Source: Gemmatimonadota bacterium
GTDB taxonomy: Bacteria; Gemmatimonadota; Gemmatimonadetes; Longimicrobiales; Gaopeijiaceae
DNA: 64,000 nt
Direction: 5' to 3'
NCBI GenBank assembly: GCA_022826565.1
Contig: JAJDUP010000020.1
Span: 108,953 to 172,952, forward strand
Shown in pieces: positions 8,355 through 18,700 of the stretch. Within the stretch, counting starts at the first letter, position 1; each line of letters begins with the position of its first letter. The notes under the pieces were generated by a model, which was not told the DNA's origin, searched no databases, and saw nothing but the letters and a program-made list of their open reading frames with translations. The position numbers were made by a program, and so were the translations under genes.

Positions 8355-9611
8355 ATGAAGATCGTACTTGGCTACTCGGGCGGGCTCGACACCTCGGTCA
8401 TCGTGACGTGGCTGCGTGAGAACTATGGGGCGGACGTGATCTGCATGGCCGCGGACGTGGGGCAGCGCGGCGGCGTCGATAAGCTCGGAAGCAAGGCGTT
8501 CGCCACCGGGGCCTCGGCGTTCTTCGGCGAGGACCTCAGGGAGGAATTCGTGACCGGGTACGCCCTTCCGGTGCTGCGCGCGGGCGCCGTCTACAGCAGG
8601 AAGTACCTGCTCGGCACGGCGATGGCCCGGCCCGTAATTTCGCGAAGGATGGTCGAGGTGGCACGGCAGACGGGGGCCGACGCGCTCGCGCACGGCTGCA
8701 CCGGAAAAGGGAACGACCAGCTCCGCTTCGAGGTTTCCTTCGCCGCCCTGGCGCCCGATCTGCGCGTCATCGCACCGTGGCGGGAGTGGGATATCGAGTC
8801 CCGCGAGGACGCGGTCGCCTACGCCCGCGCCAACGGAATCTCCCTCGACGGGATCGACCTCGACAAGCTCTACTCGCGCGACGAGAACCTCTGGCACATC
8901 AGCCACGAGGGCGGGCCGCTGGAGAATCCCGCGAATGAAACGGGCCCCGATGTGTACGTGTGGACCACCGACCCCGCTGACGCCCCGGACACCCCCTGCG
9001 AGCTCGAGCTGGGCTTCGAGGAAGGCGTGCCGGTCACGATCGACGGCCGGCCGCTGTCCCCGCTCCCGCTGCTGACCGAACTCAACGAGCTGGGATCGGC
9101 GCACGGCGTGGGCCGGGCGGACGTGATCGAGGACCGCGTGGTGGGAATCAAGTCGCGCGGCGTCTACGAGACCCCCGGGGGCACGATCCTCCTCGCCGCG
9201 CTCCAGGAGCTCGAGCAGCTGGTGCTGTCGCGCCGGTGCCTGGCCCTGAAGGACGAGATGGCTCCCCGCTATGCCGATCTCGTCTACGAGGGCCGCTGGT
9301 GGACGCCCGAGCGCGAGGCGCTGGATGCCATGGTCGACTCGATGATGGCCCCCGTCACCGGAACCGTGCGGCTCCGGCTCTTCAAGGGGCAGGCCTCGGT
9401 GCTGTCGCGGAAGGCTCCGGCGGCGCTCTACGACCTCGACCTGGCCTCGTTCGGCGCCAGCGAGGGCTATGCCCACTCGGACTCGTCGGGCTTCGTCAAG
9501 CTCTTCAACCTCCCGCAGCGCGCCATCGCGGCACAGCAGGGCCTGATGGCGCGCCGAACCCCGGTGCCGCGGCGGCCGCTAGGCAAGGTGACGGCGGCCT
9601 CCGCCGACTGA
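8355..9611 (+). CDS. argG: Argininosuccinate synthase
   Basis: A protein of 418 aa that joins citrulline and aspartate with ATP to make argininosuccinate, the penultimate step of arginine synthesis. The N-terminal PP-motif (LGYSGGLDTSV, residues 5-15) binds ATP. Further conserved segments are HGCTGKGNDQLRFE and the LWHISHEGGPLENP stretch in the middle. The ATG at 8355 matches the family start (MKIVLGYSGG); the open frame upstream to 8262 has no family similarity. It lies 21 bp before argH and is probably co-transcribed with it from the promoter carrying the ARG-box-like sites. Confidence 0.97.
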   Translation: MKIVLGYSGGLDTSVIVTWLRENYGADVICMAADVGQRGGVDKLGSKAFATGASAFFGEDLREEFVTGYALPVLRAGAVYSRKYLLGTAMARPVISRRMVEVARQTGADALAHGCTGKGNDQLRFEVSFAALAPDLRVIAPWREWDIESREDAVAYARANGISLDGIDLDKLYSRDENLWHISHEGGPLENPANETGPDVYVWTTDPADAPDTPCELELGFEEGVPVTIDGRPLSPLPLLTELNELGSAHGVGRADVIEDRVVGIKSRGVYETPGGTILLAALQELEQLVLSRRCLALKDEMAPRYADLVYEGRWWTPEREALDAMVDSMMAPVTGTVRLRLFKGQASVLSRKAPAALYDLDLASFGASEGYAHSDSSGFVKLFNLPQRAIAAQQGLMARRTPVPRRPLGKVTAASAD

Positions 9612-9632
9612 CCCGGACGGATCCCGCGCACC

Positions 9633-11045
9633 ATGCGATCTGCCGGCGGCGGATCGGGTCACGCCCTCTGGGGAGGCCGCTTCGACGGCGGTCTGTCCGG
9701 CGAGATGGAGGCGCTGAACCGGTCTCTCGATGTGGACTGGCGTCTCTGGCCCCACGATATCGAGGGAAGCCGGGCCTGGGCCCGCGGGCTCGCGAGGGCG
9801 GGCCTCCTGTCGGATTCCGAAGCGGCCGCGATCGACCGGGGTCTGGTCGACGTGGCGGCGCAACTCGAGAGAGAGTCGGGCCCGGCCCGGTTCAGGGACG
9901 AGGACATCCACACCCTGGTGGAACGCCTTCTGACCGAACGCATCGGTTCCGTGGGAGGAAAGCTCCATTCCGGGCGCTCGCGCAACGACCAGGTGGCGAC
10001 CGACTTCCGCCTCTGGGGAAAGGACGCGATCCGGACGATGCGCCATGGGCTCGCTTCCCTGGCCGCCGCCCTTGCCGCCCGTGCCCGCGAGACGACGGAT
10101 ATGGTGATGCCGGGCTTCACCCACCTGCAGCCGGCCCAGCCGGTCCCGGTCGCGCACTGGCTCCTCTCGCGGGCGTGGCCCCTGGTGCGCGATATCGACG
10201 ACCTGGACGCTGTCTACCGGGAGTGCGACGTGCTGCCGCTGGGCGCCGGGGCGATTGCCGGATGCCCCTTCGACATCGACCGCGCACGGCTCGCGAACGA
10301 CCTGGGCTTCGCCCGCGTCTCGGAGAACTCGATGGACGCCGTCTCCGACCGGGACTGGGCCGTGCGCCTGGTCTTCGTCGCCGCGATGGCCGGGGTGCAC
10401 CTCTCGCAGCTCGCCGAGGACCTGGTCCTCTTCTCAACCAGCGAGTTCGGCTTCGTCCGGCTCGGTGACGGCTTCACCACCGGATCTTCCCTGATGCCGC
10501 AGAAGCGCAATCCGGACGTGGCTGAACTGACCCGCGGCAAGTCCGGTCGCCTGGTGGGGAATCTCGCCGGGCTGCTGACCGTGCTGAAGGGGTTGCCGAC
10601 CGGCTACAATCGCGATCTGCAGGAGGACAAGGAGGCCGTGTTCGATTCGGTGGACACGCTGGAGCTGGTCCTGCCCGCGACCACCGGAGCCGTGCTCGGC
10701 ATGACAGTCGTCCGGTCGCGGATCGAGGCGTCGCTGCGGGCGGAGATGCTCGCCACCGACCTGGCCGACCACCTCGTGCGCCGGGGCGTCCCGTTCCGTG
10801 AGAGCCACCACATCGCGGGTGCCCTGGTCCGCCTGGCAGAGGAATCGGGCAGGGAACTCGGCGGCCTGACGCTGGACGAGATGCAGGCGGTCCACCCGGG
10901 CTTCACCGACGACGTCCCTGGGGTCTTCGACCCGGCCGCGTCCGTGGAGTCGCGCGCGGTTCGGGGCGGAACCTCGGCCAGCGCGATCGAGGCCCAGCTC
11001 GATGCCCTGGCCGAGGCTCTGGAGCGCGTGGCCGAAGGGCCGTAG
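9633..11045 (+). CDS. argH: Argininosuccinate lyase
   Basis: A protein of 470 aa that splits argininosuccinate into arginine and fumarate. It belongs to the fumarase/aspartase superfamily. Conserved regions are LWGGRF at the start, HSGRSRNDQVATDFRLW near 110, GFTHLQPAQPVPVAHW in the middle, and the signature loop GSSLMPQKRNPD followed by GLPTGYNRDLQEDKE. The gene follows argG after 21 bp. It converges on aroF with only 19 bp between the two stops; a 5-bp inverted repeat (CTTCC/GGAAG at 11048-11062) lies in that gap. Confidence 0.97.
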   Translation: MRSAGGGSGHALWGGRFDGGLSGEMEALNRSLDVDWRLWPHDIEGSRAWARGLARAGLLSDSEAAAIDRGLVDVAAQLERESGPARFRDEDIHTLVERLLTERIGSVGGKLHSGRSRNDQVATDFRLWGKDAIRTMRHGLASLAAALAARARETTDMVMPGFTHLQPAQPVPVAHWLLSRAWPLVRDIDDLDAVYRECDVLPLGAGAIAGCPFDIDRARLANDLGFARVSENSMDAVSDRDWAVRLVFVAAMAGVHLSQLAEDLVLFSTSEFGFVRLGDGFTTGSSLMPQKRNPDVAELTRGKSGRLVGNLAGLLTVLKGLPTGYNRDLQEDKEAVFDSVDTLELVLPATTGAVLGMTVVRSRIEASLRAEMLATDLADHLVRRGVPFRESHHIAGALVRLAEESGRELGGLTLDEMQAVHPGFTDDVPGVFDPAASVESRAVRGGTSASAIEAQLDALAEALERVAEGP

Positions 11046-11064
11046 TACTTCCGCGCGGGAAGCT

Positions 11065-12081
11065 CTACAGCGTCCGCCCCGCTGCCTCCGCGAACACTTT
11101 CAGGTCGCGCATCAGACCCCCGAAGCCGTCGAGGGTCAGCGACTGGTCCCCGTCGGACATCGCCGTCTCGGGGTCGGGGTGCACCTCGACGATGAGACCG
11201 TCGGCTCCCGCGGCCACGGCAGCGAAGCTGAGCGGCGCGACCAGGTCCCGGCGCCCGCCCGCATGCGACGGATCGGCGATCACCGGGAGGTGCGTCTCCT
11301 GCTTCAGCCACGGGATCGCGGCGAGGTCGAAGGTGTTACGCATCTCACCGCCGAAGGTGCGGATGCCGCGCTCGCACAGGACGACCTGCATGTTGCCGCG
11401 GCTCATCACATACTCGGCGGCCAGCAGCAGATCCTTGAGCGTCGCCGACATGCCCCGCTTCAACAGAACCGGCCGCTGCAGCTGCCCGACCTCCCTCAGC
11501 AGGGAGAAGTTCTGCATGTTGCGCGTCCCGATCTGCAACATGTCCGCATACCCGGCGATCAGCTCCGCGTCGCGCGGATCCAGCACCTCGGTGACGACCG
11601 GCAGCCCCGTCTCTTCGCGCACCCGGGCGAGGATCTCCAGCCCCTTCTCCTTCAGGCCGTCGAAGGAATAGGGCGATGTGCGGGGCTTGAAGGCGCCCCC
11701 ACGCAGCAGCGCGGCTCCGAAGCCTGCCACGGAGCGGCCCGTCACAGCCATCATCCCTTCGTTTTCCACCGAGCAGGGACCGGCCGCGACCAGGCACGCC
11801 TCGCCGCCGAAGGTGCGGTCTCCGACGGGCACCCGGGTGGTCCTGTCGGCCGCGAAATCCCTTGCGGCAAGCTTGTAGGGCCGCATGACGGGGTGCACCG
11901 AGTCGACCCCCGGGATCGAGAGCATCGGCACGCCGCCGAGCCGACTCTCGTCGCCGATACAACCGATGATCGTGCGGTTCTCGCCAATGGAGACGTGAGT
12001 CCGCAGCCCGAGGGCCTCCACGCGTTCGCGTATGTAGTCGAGCTGCTCGGCGGTGATGCCTTTGCGTGCGACGATGATCAT
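11065..12081 (-). CDS. aroF: 3-deoxy-7-phosphoheptulonate (DAHP) synthase, type I-beta
   Basis: A protein of 338 aa that condenses phosphoenolpyruvate and erythrose-4-phosphate, the first step of the shikimate pathway. The N-terminal 60-70 residues ([17 protein letters not shown]) form a ferredoxin-like regulatory domain as in the Thermotoga type enzyme, which is of equal length. The TIM-barrel follows with [31 protein letters not shown] and [10 protein letters not shown]. The start at 12081 is chosen by this domain, with AGGA about 11 nt upstream; the open frame to 12309 is non-homologous. About 200 bp separates it from the divergent rpiA gene. Confidence 0.96.
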   Translation of the reverse strand: MIIVARKGITAEQLDYIRERVEALGLRTHVSIGENRTIIGCIGDESRLGGVPMLSIPGVDSVHPVMRPYKLAARDFAADRTTRVPVGDRTFGGEACLVAAGPCSVENEGMMAVTGRSVAGFGAALLRGGAFKPRTSPYSFDGLKEKGLEILARVREETGLPVVTEVLDPRDAELIAGYADMLQIGTRNMQNFSLLREVGQLQRPVLLKRGMSATLKDLLLAAEYVMSRGNMQVVLCERGIRTFGGEMRNTFDLAAIPWLKQETHLPVIADPSHAGGRRDLVAPLSFAAVAAGADGLIVEVHPDPETAMSDGDQSLTLDGFGGLMRDLKVFAEAAGRTL

Positions 12082-12290
12082 GGCGTTCGTTGTCCTGTGG
12101 GCCTGCGCTGGGCAGGAATGGGTCGAGTCGTGCCGCCGGTGCGCGACAAGGGAAGATGGCGAATCCGAACCGTTAGTAAAGCGTTCGTTCGGGTTGCAGG
12201 ACTCGGCCGTGTAGCGTGATTCGGCTTCGCTCGCGCCGTTGGCCGGGGTAGCCGGCCGGGGGTGCGGCGGCGCAACTGGTAACGACAATC

Positions 12291-13058
12291 GTGAAGGCAT
12301 ACATTTCACCTCGTGAAGAGAAAGAGAAACCCGGAGCCCCCTGTGAGCCCTTGGGACGATCCCGCGTCGAAGACCTGAAAAGCGAGGCCGGACGAGAGGC
12401 GTCCGGCGTCGTGTCCTCGGGAATGCGTCTGGGGTTGGGGACGGGTTCGACCGTTGCTCACTTCCTGAGACATCTCGGTGCCCGCATCGAGCGCGGCGAC
12501 CTGGTCGACATCGTGGGGGTTCCCACCTCGAACCGCACCGAGCAGGCCGCCCGCGCGCTGGGAATCCCCCTTGGCACCCTCGCCGAACTCGGCTCCCTCG
12601 ATGTCACGGTCGACGGTGCCGACGAGGTGGATCCGGCGCTCAACCTGATCAAGGGACTGGGCGGCGCGCTGCTGCGCGAAAAAATGGTTGCCCAGGCGTC
12701 GGCCCGCTTTGTGGTGATCGTCGACGACGCCAAGCTCGTGAGCCGGCTCGGCGAGCGCGCACCGGTGCCGGTCGAGGTCGTGACCTTCGAATGCGATAGC
12801 CACATGAGGTGGTTCGAGGCGCTGGGGGCCGAACCGAAGGTGAGAAGGGGCGAGGCGGGCGATGCATACCTGACCGACAACGGACATCTGATCGTGGACT
12901 GTCACTTCGTCAAGGGGATACCGGATCCGCTGGAGCTGGAGAACCGGCTGTCGGGCCGCGCGGGGGTGGTCGAGTCGGGTCTTTTCCTCGACATGGCCGA
13001 CGAGGTCGTAGTTGCCGGAGCCGACGGCGTGTACCGCATGACGCGCCGGGCAGGCTGA
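12291..13058 (+). CDS. rpiA: Ribose-5-phosphate isomerase A
   Basis: A protein of up to 255 aa that interconverts ribose-5-phosphate and ribulose-5-phosphate. Motifs are the phosphate loop [29 protein letters not shown] and [11 protein letters not shown]. Family proteins usually begin about 20-25 residues before the GLGTGST loop, so the GTG start at 12291 gives a basic N-terminal extension of about 20 residues. An in-frame TTG further in is possible, and neither has a strong ribosome binding site. It is followed after 1 nt by rpe, which acts on the product, and it diverges from aroF, whose substrate erythrose-4-phosphate comes from the same pathway. Confidence 0.95.
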   Translation: MKAYISPREEKEKPGAPCEPLGRSRVEDLKSEAGREASGVVSSGMRLGLGTGSTVAHFLRHLGARIERGDLVDIVGVPTSNRTEQAARALGIPLGTLAELGSLDVTVDGADEVDPALNLIKGLGGALLREKMVAQASARFVVIVDDAKLVSRLGERAPVPVEVVTFECDSHMRWFEALGAEPKVRRGEAGDAYLTDNGHLIVDCHFVKGIPDPLELENRLSGRAGVVESGLFLDMADEVVVAGADGVYRMTRRAG

Positions 13059-13059
13059 C

Positions 13060-13743
13060 ATGATCAGGATCGCACCGTCGATACTCTCCTGCCGCTTCGA
13101 CCGGCTGGGCGACGAGGTCAGAGCGGTGGACCAGGCCGGCGCCGAGTGGATCCACGTGGACGTGATGGACGGGCACTTCGTCCCCAACATCACCATCGGT
13201 CCGCTCGTCGCCGATGCGGTCCGGGGCGTGACCTCGCGCACCGTGGACGTGCACCTCATGATCGAGCGGCCCGAGCGGTACGTCCCCGATTTCGCCGAGG
13301 CCGGGGCCGATTGCATCACCGTGCACGCCGAGGCGGCGGTTCACCTTCACCGCACCCTGCAGATGATCCGGGGCCTGGGGAAGCGCGCGGGAGTGGCGCT
13401 CAATCCATCCACGCCCCTCTCGGCGATCGAGGATGTGCTGGACGAGGTCGACCTGCTGGTCATCATGTCGGTGAATCCCGGCTTCGGCGGCCAGGCGTTC
13501 ATCCCGCGCTCGGTGGACAAGGTGGCGCGGGCCCGCGCGATGATCGAATCGCATCGGCCCGGCGCGATCGAACTCGAGGTGGACGGCGGGGTGAGTGCGA
13601 AGACCGCGCCCGCGCTGGCGGCCGCCGGCGCGACCGTGCTGGTCGCGGGGTCGGCGGTGTTCGGCCATCCCGGAGGACCCGGCGCCGGCGTGGACGCGAT
13701 TCGCCGCGCCGTCGACGGGATTCCCTGGTCGGGGGACGCCTGA
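13060..13743 (+). CDS. rpe: Ribulose-phosphate 3-epimerase
   Basis: A protein of 227 aa that interconverts ribulose-5-phosphate and xylulose-5-phosphate in the pentose phosphate pathway. The TIM-barrel shows [10 protein letters not shown] at the N-terminus, [17 protein letters not shown] with metal ligands, [25 protein letters not shown] and the phosphate-binding EVDGGVS and VAGSAVFG segments. The ATG is 1 nt after the rpiA stop, so the two genes are coupled. The next gene starts 3 nt after its stop. Confidence 0.96.
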   Translation: MIRIAPSILSCRFDRLGDEVRAVDQAGAEWIHVDVMDGHFVPNITIGPLVADAVRGVTSRTVDVHLMIERPERYVPDFAEAGADCITVHAEAAVHLHRTLQMIRGLGKRAGVALNPSTPLSAIEDVLDEVDLLVIMSVNPGFGGQAFIPRSVDKVARARAMIESHRPGAIELEVDGGVSAKTAPALAAAGATVLVAGSAVFGHPGGPGAGVDAIRRAVDGIPWSGDA

Positions 13744-13746
13744 CCG

Positions 13747-15123
13747 ATGCCGGGCTTCGTCCACGAATGCGAGGTGCCCTTCCCGGTGGACGTGGTGTTC
13801 GGCTGGCACATGCGTCCCGGCGCGCTGGAGCGGCTGCTGCCCCCTTGGGAGGACGTGCGGGTGGTGGTGCGGGAGGGTGGCATCGAGGATCGCGGCACGG
13901 TCACGATCAGGGCCAGACGAGGGCCCCTGAAGGCGGATCTGAAACTCCGCCACACGGCCTTTCAGCAGGGCCGCCTCTTCCGCGACGAACAGGTCTCGGG
14001 ACCGCTCCAGTCCTGGGTGCACGACCACGAGTTCGAGTCCCGCGGCGACGGCGCGACCCTGCTGCGCAACCGGATCGACTGGGAGGCCCCGCTCGGCTCC
14101 GCCGCGAGCATCTTCACCCGGGGCGTCATCGAGTCCGAGCTGCGTCGCTTCTTCGATTTCAGCGGCAGGCGGATCACCCGCGACCTCGCACGCCACGCAG
14201 CCTGGGACGGGCCGCCGCTGCGCGTGGCGGTCACGGGCGCCAGCGGCTTTGTGGGGTCGGCGCTACGCGATTTCCTGACCACGGGGGGCCACGAGGTACT
14301 GCCGATCGTACGCCGAAAGCCGCGCCGCGATCGCGGCGAGATCTACTGGGACCCGATGGAAGGGCGGATCGAGGGCCCGCGCCTGGAGGGCCTCGACGCG
14401 ATCGTGCACCTGGCGGGCGAGAGCCTGTCGAAGGGCCGTTGGAATCCGCCCAGGAAGAAGGCGATCTGGCAGAGCCGGATCGTGGGAACCCGGCTGCTCG
14501 CGACCGCGATTAACCGCCTGCGCCGGCCGCCCTCGGTGCTGGTCTCGTCTTCGGCGATCGGCTACTACGGGAACCGGGGCACGGAGCGGCTTACCGAGGA
14601 TAGCCGTCCAGGCAAGGGCTTCCTCGCCGATCTGTCCCGCGAGTGGGAGAGCGAGGCCGCGAAGGCGGCCCGTCCCGGGGTACGGGTGGTGCAGCTGCGC
14701 ACCGGTCTGGTTCTCAGCCCGTCCGGCGGCGCGCTCGGCACGATGCTGCTGCCCTTCAAGATGGGGATCGGTGGCCGTCTCGGCACGGGACGGCAGTACG
14801 TGAGCTGGATCGACCATGACGACCTGGTGGCGCTCATCTTCCATGCGATCACCAGTCCCTCGCTCCGCGGCCCGGTGAACGCGACCGCCCCCCACCCGGT
14901 TCCCAACGCCACCTTCACCACGATCCTGGGCCGCGCCCTCAGGCGTCCCACGCTGCTTCCGGTGCCTTCGCTGGCGGTGAAGGGCATGTTCGGCGAAATG
15001 GGCAGGGCGCTGCTGCTGGAAGGCGCCCGGGTCATCCCGGAGGCGGCCGTCCGGAGCGGCTTCCGCTTCGACTTCGAGGGTCTCGACGAGTCGCTGGCCC
15101 ACCAGCTCGGGACGGCGGCGTGA
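13747..15123 (+). CDS. TIGR01777-type NAD(P)-dependent epimerase with N-terminal SRPBCC domain
   Basis: A protein of 458 aa with two parts. Residues 1 to about 150 resemble an SRPBCC/polyketide-cyclase-like ligand-binding domain (FPVDVVFGWHMRPGALERLL). From about 157 comes an extended short-chain dehydrogenase/epimerase of the TIGR01777 (YfcH) group. It has the nucleotide loop VTGASGFVGSAL at 162-173, HLAGESLSKGRW, SSSAIGYYGNRG holding the active-site YxxxN region, and a C-terminal DUF1731-like tail. The substrate of this group is unknown. The fusion of the two domains also occurs in other bacteria. Its stop overlaps the pdxH start by 4 nt (GTGA). Confidence 0.88.
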   Translation: MPGFVHECEVPFPVDVVFGWHMRPGALERLLPPWEDVRVVVREGGIEDRGTVTIRARRGPLKADLKLRHTAFQQGRLFRDEQVSGPLQSWVHDHEFESRGDGATLLRNRIDWEAPLGSAASIFTRGVIESELRRFFDFSGRRITRDLARHAAWDGPPLRVAVTGASGFVGSALRDFLTTGGHEVLPIVRRKPRRDRGEIYWDPMEGRIEGPRLEGLDAIVHLAGESLSKGRWNPPRKKAIWQSRIVGTRLLATAINRLRRPPSVLVSSSAIGYYGNRGTERLTEDSRPGKGFLADLSREWESEAAKAARPGVRVVQLRTGLVLSPSGGALGTMLLPFKMGIGGRLGTGRQYVSWIDHDDLVALIFHAITSPSLRGPVNATAPHPVPNATFTTILGRALRRPTLLPVPSLAVKGMFGEMGRALLLEGARVIPEAAVRSGFRFDFEGLDESLAHQLGTAA

Positions 15124-15719
15124 AGCGGTCCGAGCTGTCTCCCGATCCGATCGAACAGTTCGGCAGCTGGTTCGCCGACGCGGAAGCGGACCCGGGGATC
15201 GTCTTCGCCGAAGCGGTGTGCCTGTCGACCCTCGGCCCCTCGGAGACCCCGGAAGGGCGGATGGTGCTGTTGAAACACTTCGATGAGCGCGGGTTCGTCT
15301 TCTACACCAACGCGGAATCGGCCAAGGGCCTTGCGCTGGCCGGCCACCCGAAGGCCGGAATGACATTCTACTGGCAACCGCTCGGGCGGCAGGTGCGGAT
15401 TCGCGGCCCGGTCGAGCCGGTTTCGGCGGCGGAGGCCGACGCGTACTTCGCCAGCCGGCCACGCCAGAGCCGGATCGGCGCGTGGGCGTCGGACCAGAGC
15501 CGCGAACTGGAGAGCCGCGCTGCGCTCGAGGCCAGGGTGCGCCAGCTGGAGGACCGTTTCGCGGGAGGCGAAGTCCCGAGGCCGCCCCACTGGTCCGGCT
15601 ACCGCATCGTGCCGGAGGCGGTGGAGTTCTGGCAGGAGGGCGCGGCGCGTCTCCACGACCGCATCGCCTACGAGCGCGACGCGTCCGGGGGCTGGCGGAG
15701 GCGGCGGCTCCACCCCTGA
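15120..15719 (+). CDS. pdxH: Pyridoxamine 5'-phosphate oxidase
   Basis: A protein of 199 aa that oxidises pyridoxamine or pyridoxine 5'-phosphate to pyridoxal 5'-phosphate with FMN. Conserved stretches are GRMVLLKHFDERGFVFYTN (FMN contacts), FYWQPLGRQVRIRG, the SRPRQSRIGAWAS loop and the C-terminal PEAVEFWQEGAARLHDR region. The GTG start at 15120 overlaps the preceding stop, implying coupled translation with the epimerase. PLP made here would serve the several PLP enzymes in the window, but no specific link can be claimed. Confidence 0.96.
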   Translation: MKRSELSPDPIEQFGSWFADAEADPGIVFAEAVCLSTLGPSETPEGRMVLLKHFDERGFVFYTNAESAKGLALAGHPKAGMTFYWQPLGRQVRIRGPVEPVSAAEADAYFASRPRQSRIGAWASDQSRELESRAALEARVRQLEDRFAGGEVPRPPHWSGYRIVPEAVEFWQEGAARLHDRIAYERDASGGWRRRRLHP

Positions 15720-15784
15720 AGCCCCGTGGCGGGCCCTTGCGATTGGCGGCCGCCGGGGCGCCGGCCGTTCGAAATCGGACGCCG

Positions 15785-18700
15785 CTACCGCCGCCGCGTG
15801 GGGCGGGCTGCCAGCACCGTTTCCCCCAGCACCGCATCCAGCGTTTCGAGCAGCAGCGCCGCCTCGCCTTCACCAAAGACGAGCGGGGGCTTGATCTTGA
15901 TCACGTTGTGGTCGGGACCGTCGACGCTCAGAAGCACCCCCAGCTCGCGGGCCCGGTTGGTCAGATAGCTGCACGCCTCCGCGAAGGGCTCGCGGCTCTC
16001 GCGGTCGCGCACCAGTTCGATCCCCAGGAACAGCCCGCGTCCGCGCACATCGCCCACGATCGCATGCCGCTCACCCAGCTCCTTCAACCCGTCCAGCAGC
16101 GTCCCGCCAACCCGCCGGGCCTGCTCCTGCAACCCCCGGTCGTGGATTTCGGCCAGCACCGCGCGGGCCGCGGCGCACGACACCGGATTCCCTCCGAAGG
16201 TGTTGAAGTACTCCATCCCGTTGGCGAATGAACCGGCTATTTCGCGCGTCGTGACAACGGCCGCGATCGGATAGCCGTTCCCCATGGGCTTGCCCAGCGT
16301 GACGATGTCAGGCACCACGCCCTGCAGCTCGAAGCCCCAGAAGGCGTCGCCGACGCGGCCGAATCCCACCTGCACCTCGTCGGCGATGCACATCCCGCCC
16401 GCCCGCCGCACGTGCTCGAAGGCGGCGGCGAGGTAGCCGGGTGGCGGCTCGATCTGGCCGCCGCAGCTCAGGATCGGTTCGGCGAGGAAGGCCGCGACAC
16501 CGGGGGCGCGGGCGGTGCCGGCAGGACGGGAACGGGGGTCATCCACCCTCTGCGGGGCAGGCTGCCCGGAGTTCAGACGGGCCGCGGCGCGGGCCACCTC
16601 CCCGGCGTACAGCACGCCCAGTTCCTCGTCGGAGTGGCCCTGCCCGCTCCGGTACGGGCCCCTGTAGCTGTCGGGCATGGCCGCCGCCGCCACCCGCGCG
16701 CCCGGTCCGCTCCCGCCCGGCCCGGTGAACTTGTAGTGGCTGACCTCGACGAGCCCCCCGGTATTGCCGTGATACCCCCCTTCGAGGCATACGACGCCCT
16801 CGCTCCCCGTGTGGCAGCGCGCCATTCGGAGCGCGAGTTCGTTCGCCTCGCTCCCCGAGCACACCAGGAACACCACTTCGAGGGGAGCGGGGAAGTGCGC
16901 CAGGAGCTCGTCGGCGAGCCCGACGATCTCTCCGTGCAGGTAGCGTGTGTTGGTGTTGAGGAGGCGTGAATGACGTGCGATGGCCTCGGCGACCCGCAGG
17001 TTCGCGTGACCCACGTGAGGCACGTTGTTGACCGTATCGAGATACCGGCGCGCGGCGTCGTCGTAGAGGTAGGCGCCCAGGCCGCGCACCATGTGGATCG
17101 GATTGTCGTAAGACAGACTCAGGGACGAACCGAGAACCGTCTTGCGCTTTTGCGTTAGATCGCGTTTTCGCAAGACGGGCCGGTCCGCCGGCCGCACGGA
17201 GGTCTCCGCGGAGGGCGGGAGGCCGGCCAGCGTGGATGGGTCGGGCAGGACGGATTCCCACGCGGTGCGGGTGCGCTGCAGGGCCACGCCGGGGAAGTTG
17301 CCGCAGGCGGAGGCGGGCGCGCCGTCGTCGTACAGTGGGTCCAGGGCGATCACCTGGAAGTGCAGGTGAGGCGGCCAGCCGCCGTTGACGGAAGCGTCGC
17401 CGAGCCAGCCGATCACCTCGCCCGCGCGGACCTGCCGGCCAGGGACGAGGTGTTCCAGGGTGGGGTGGTCGAGGTGGCCGAAGAGGGTGTGGAAGGCGGT
17501 GCCGTCGGCGGCGGTGTGGCGAAGGATGACGGTGGGTCCGTAGTCGCGCGGGTGGGCGTTGTCGGCCGCGGAGACGACAGTGCCGGGAAGGGGACTGCGG
17601 ACCGGGGTGCCGGGAGGCGCGAAGAGGTCGAGGCCGAGGTGAATCGTGCGGGCCTCGGGGCCGTCGTTGCCGATCTCGTGGAAGGCGGGGTCGTCGTAGA
17701 GCAGCCGGGCCTCTCCGTAGCGGCCGACGCCCACGGTTGCGCCGGCCCGGGCGATCTCGTCCTCCACCCACCGGTCGAGGGGTCGCGGGGGCGGTTCGGG
17801 CGTGGCGGGCCCAGCCCCCGCGGCGGGGATGTCGCCGGCACCGGGTTGCGCGACTGCCAGGAGATCGGGGTGGGGGAGGTCGAGGCTGGCCACACCGAGG
17901 TCGATGGTGTGGGGGAGGGACAGCATCCCGGGGAACATCACGGGTTCGGCGGCGGCCGAGTCGGGCATCGAAGCGATCGCCGCTGCGGCCGGATTCGGAG
18001 CCAGGCCGCAGGCTTCGCGTATCCTGAATTCGGCAACGCGCCAGTCGGAGCGCGCGAGGGTGCGCAGCAGGGCCCGCGCCGGCTTCTGGCTGACCGCCAG
18101 GTAGGCGTTGTCCGGCTGCCGGCGCATCTCGCGCGCCTGGATACACACCGAAAGGCACAGCCGCAGTGCGACCAGCGGGATGATCGCACGGCACTCGGCC
18201 TCGCTCAGGGGAGTGACCGAGGCGTAGCCGCCCGCGATCTCGCAGGCCGCCTCGAACGGATCGGCCAGCTCCATCATGCCGTAGGCCGCCGCCACCGCGA
18301 CCTCGGTCGCCCGCCACCCGCGCGCGACGTCGCCGAAGTCGATGAGTCCGGAAAGGCGCGCACCCTCCAGCGACGGGTGAACCATGACGTTGTAGTCGTT
18401 GGCGTCGTTGTGGATGACGCAGGCGGGCAGCGCGTTCAGCACGGGGTCGAGGCGCCTGAGCGCGCGGTCCAGGGTGGCCGAGACCAGATCGCGTCCGTCC
18501 GCGCCGCCTTCGACGTCGCCCAGGCCGGAACGGATGATCGAGGGCGCACCCTCCATCCTCCACGCGAATTCGCGGTCGAGTTCGGGGTGATCGAAGCCGT
18601 CGAGGGCAAGGTCGAGTTCGGCCAGGAGGCCGCCGAGGCCCCGCAGGACCCTCATCGACCGGGGGCGATGTTCGGCGTAGGGGATGCCTTCGACATAGGT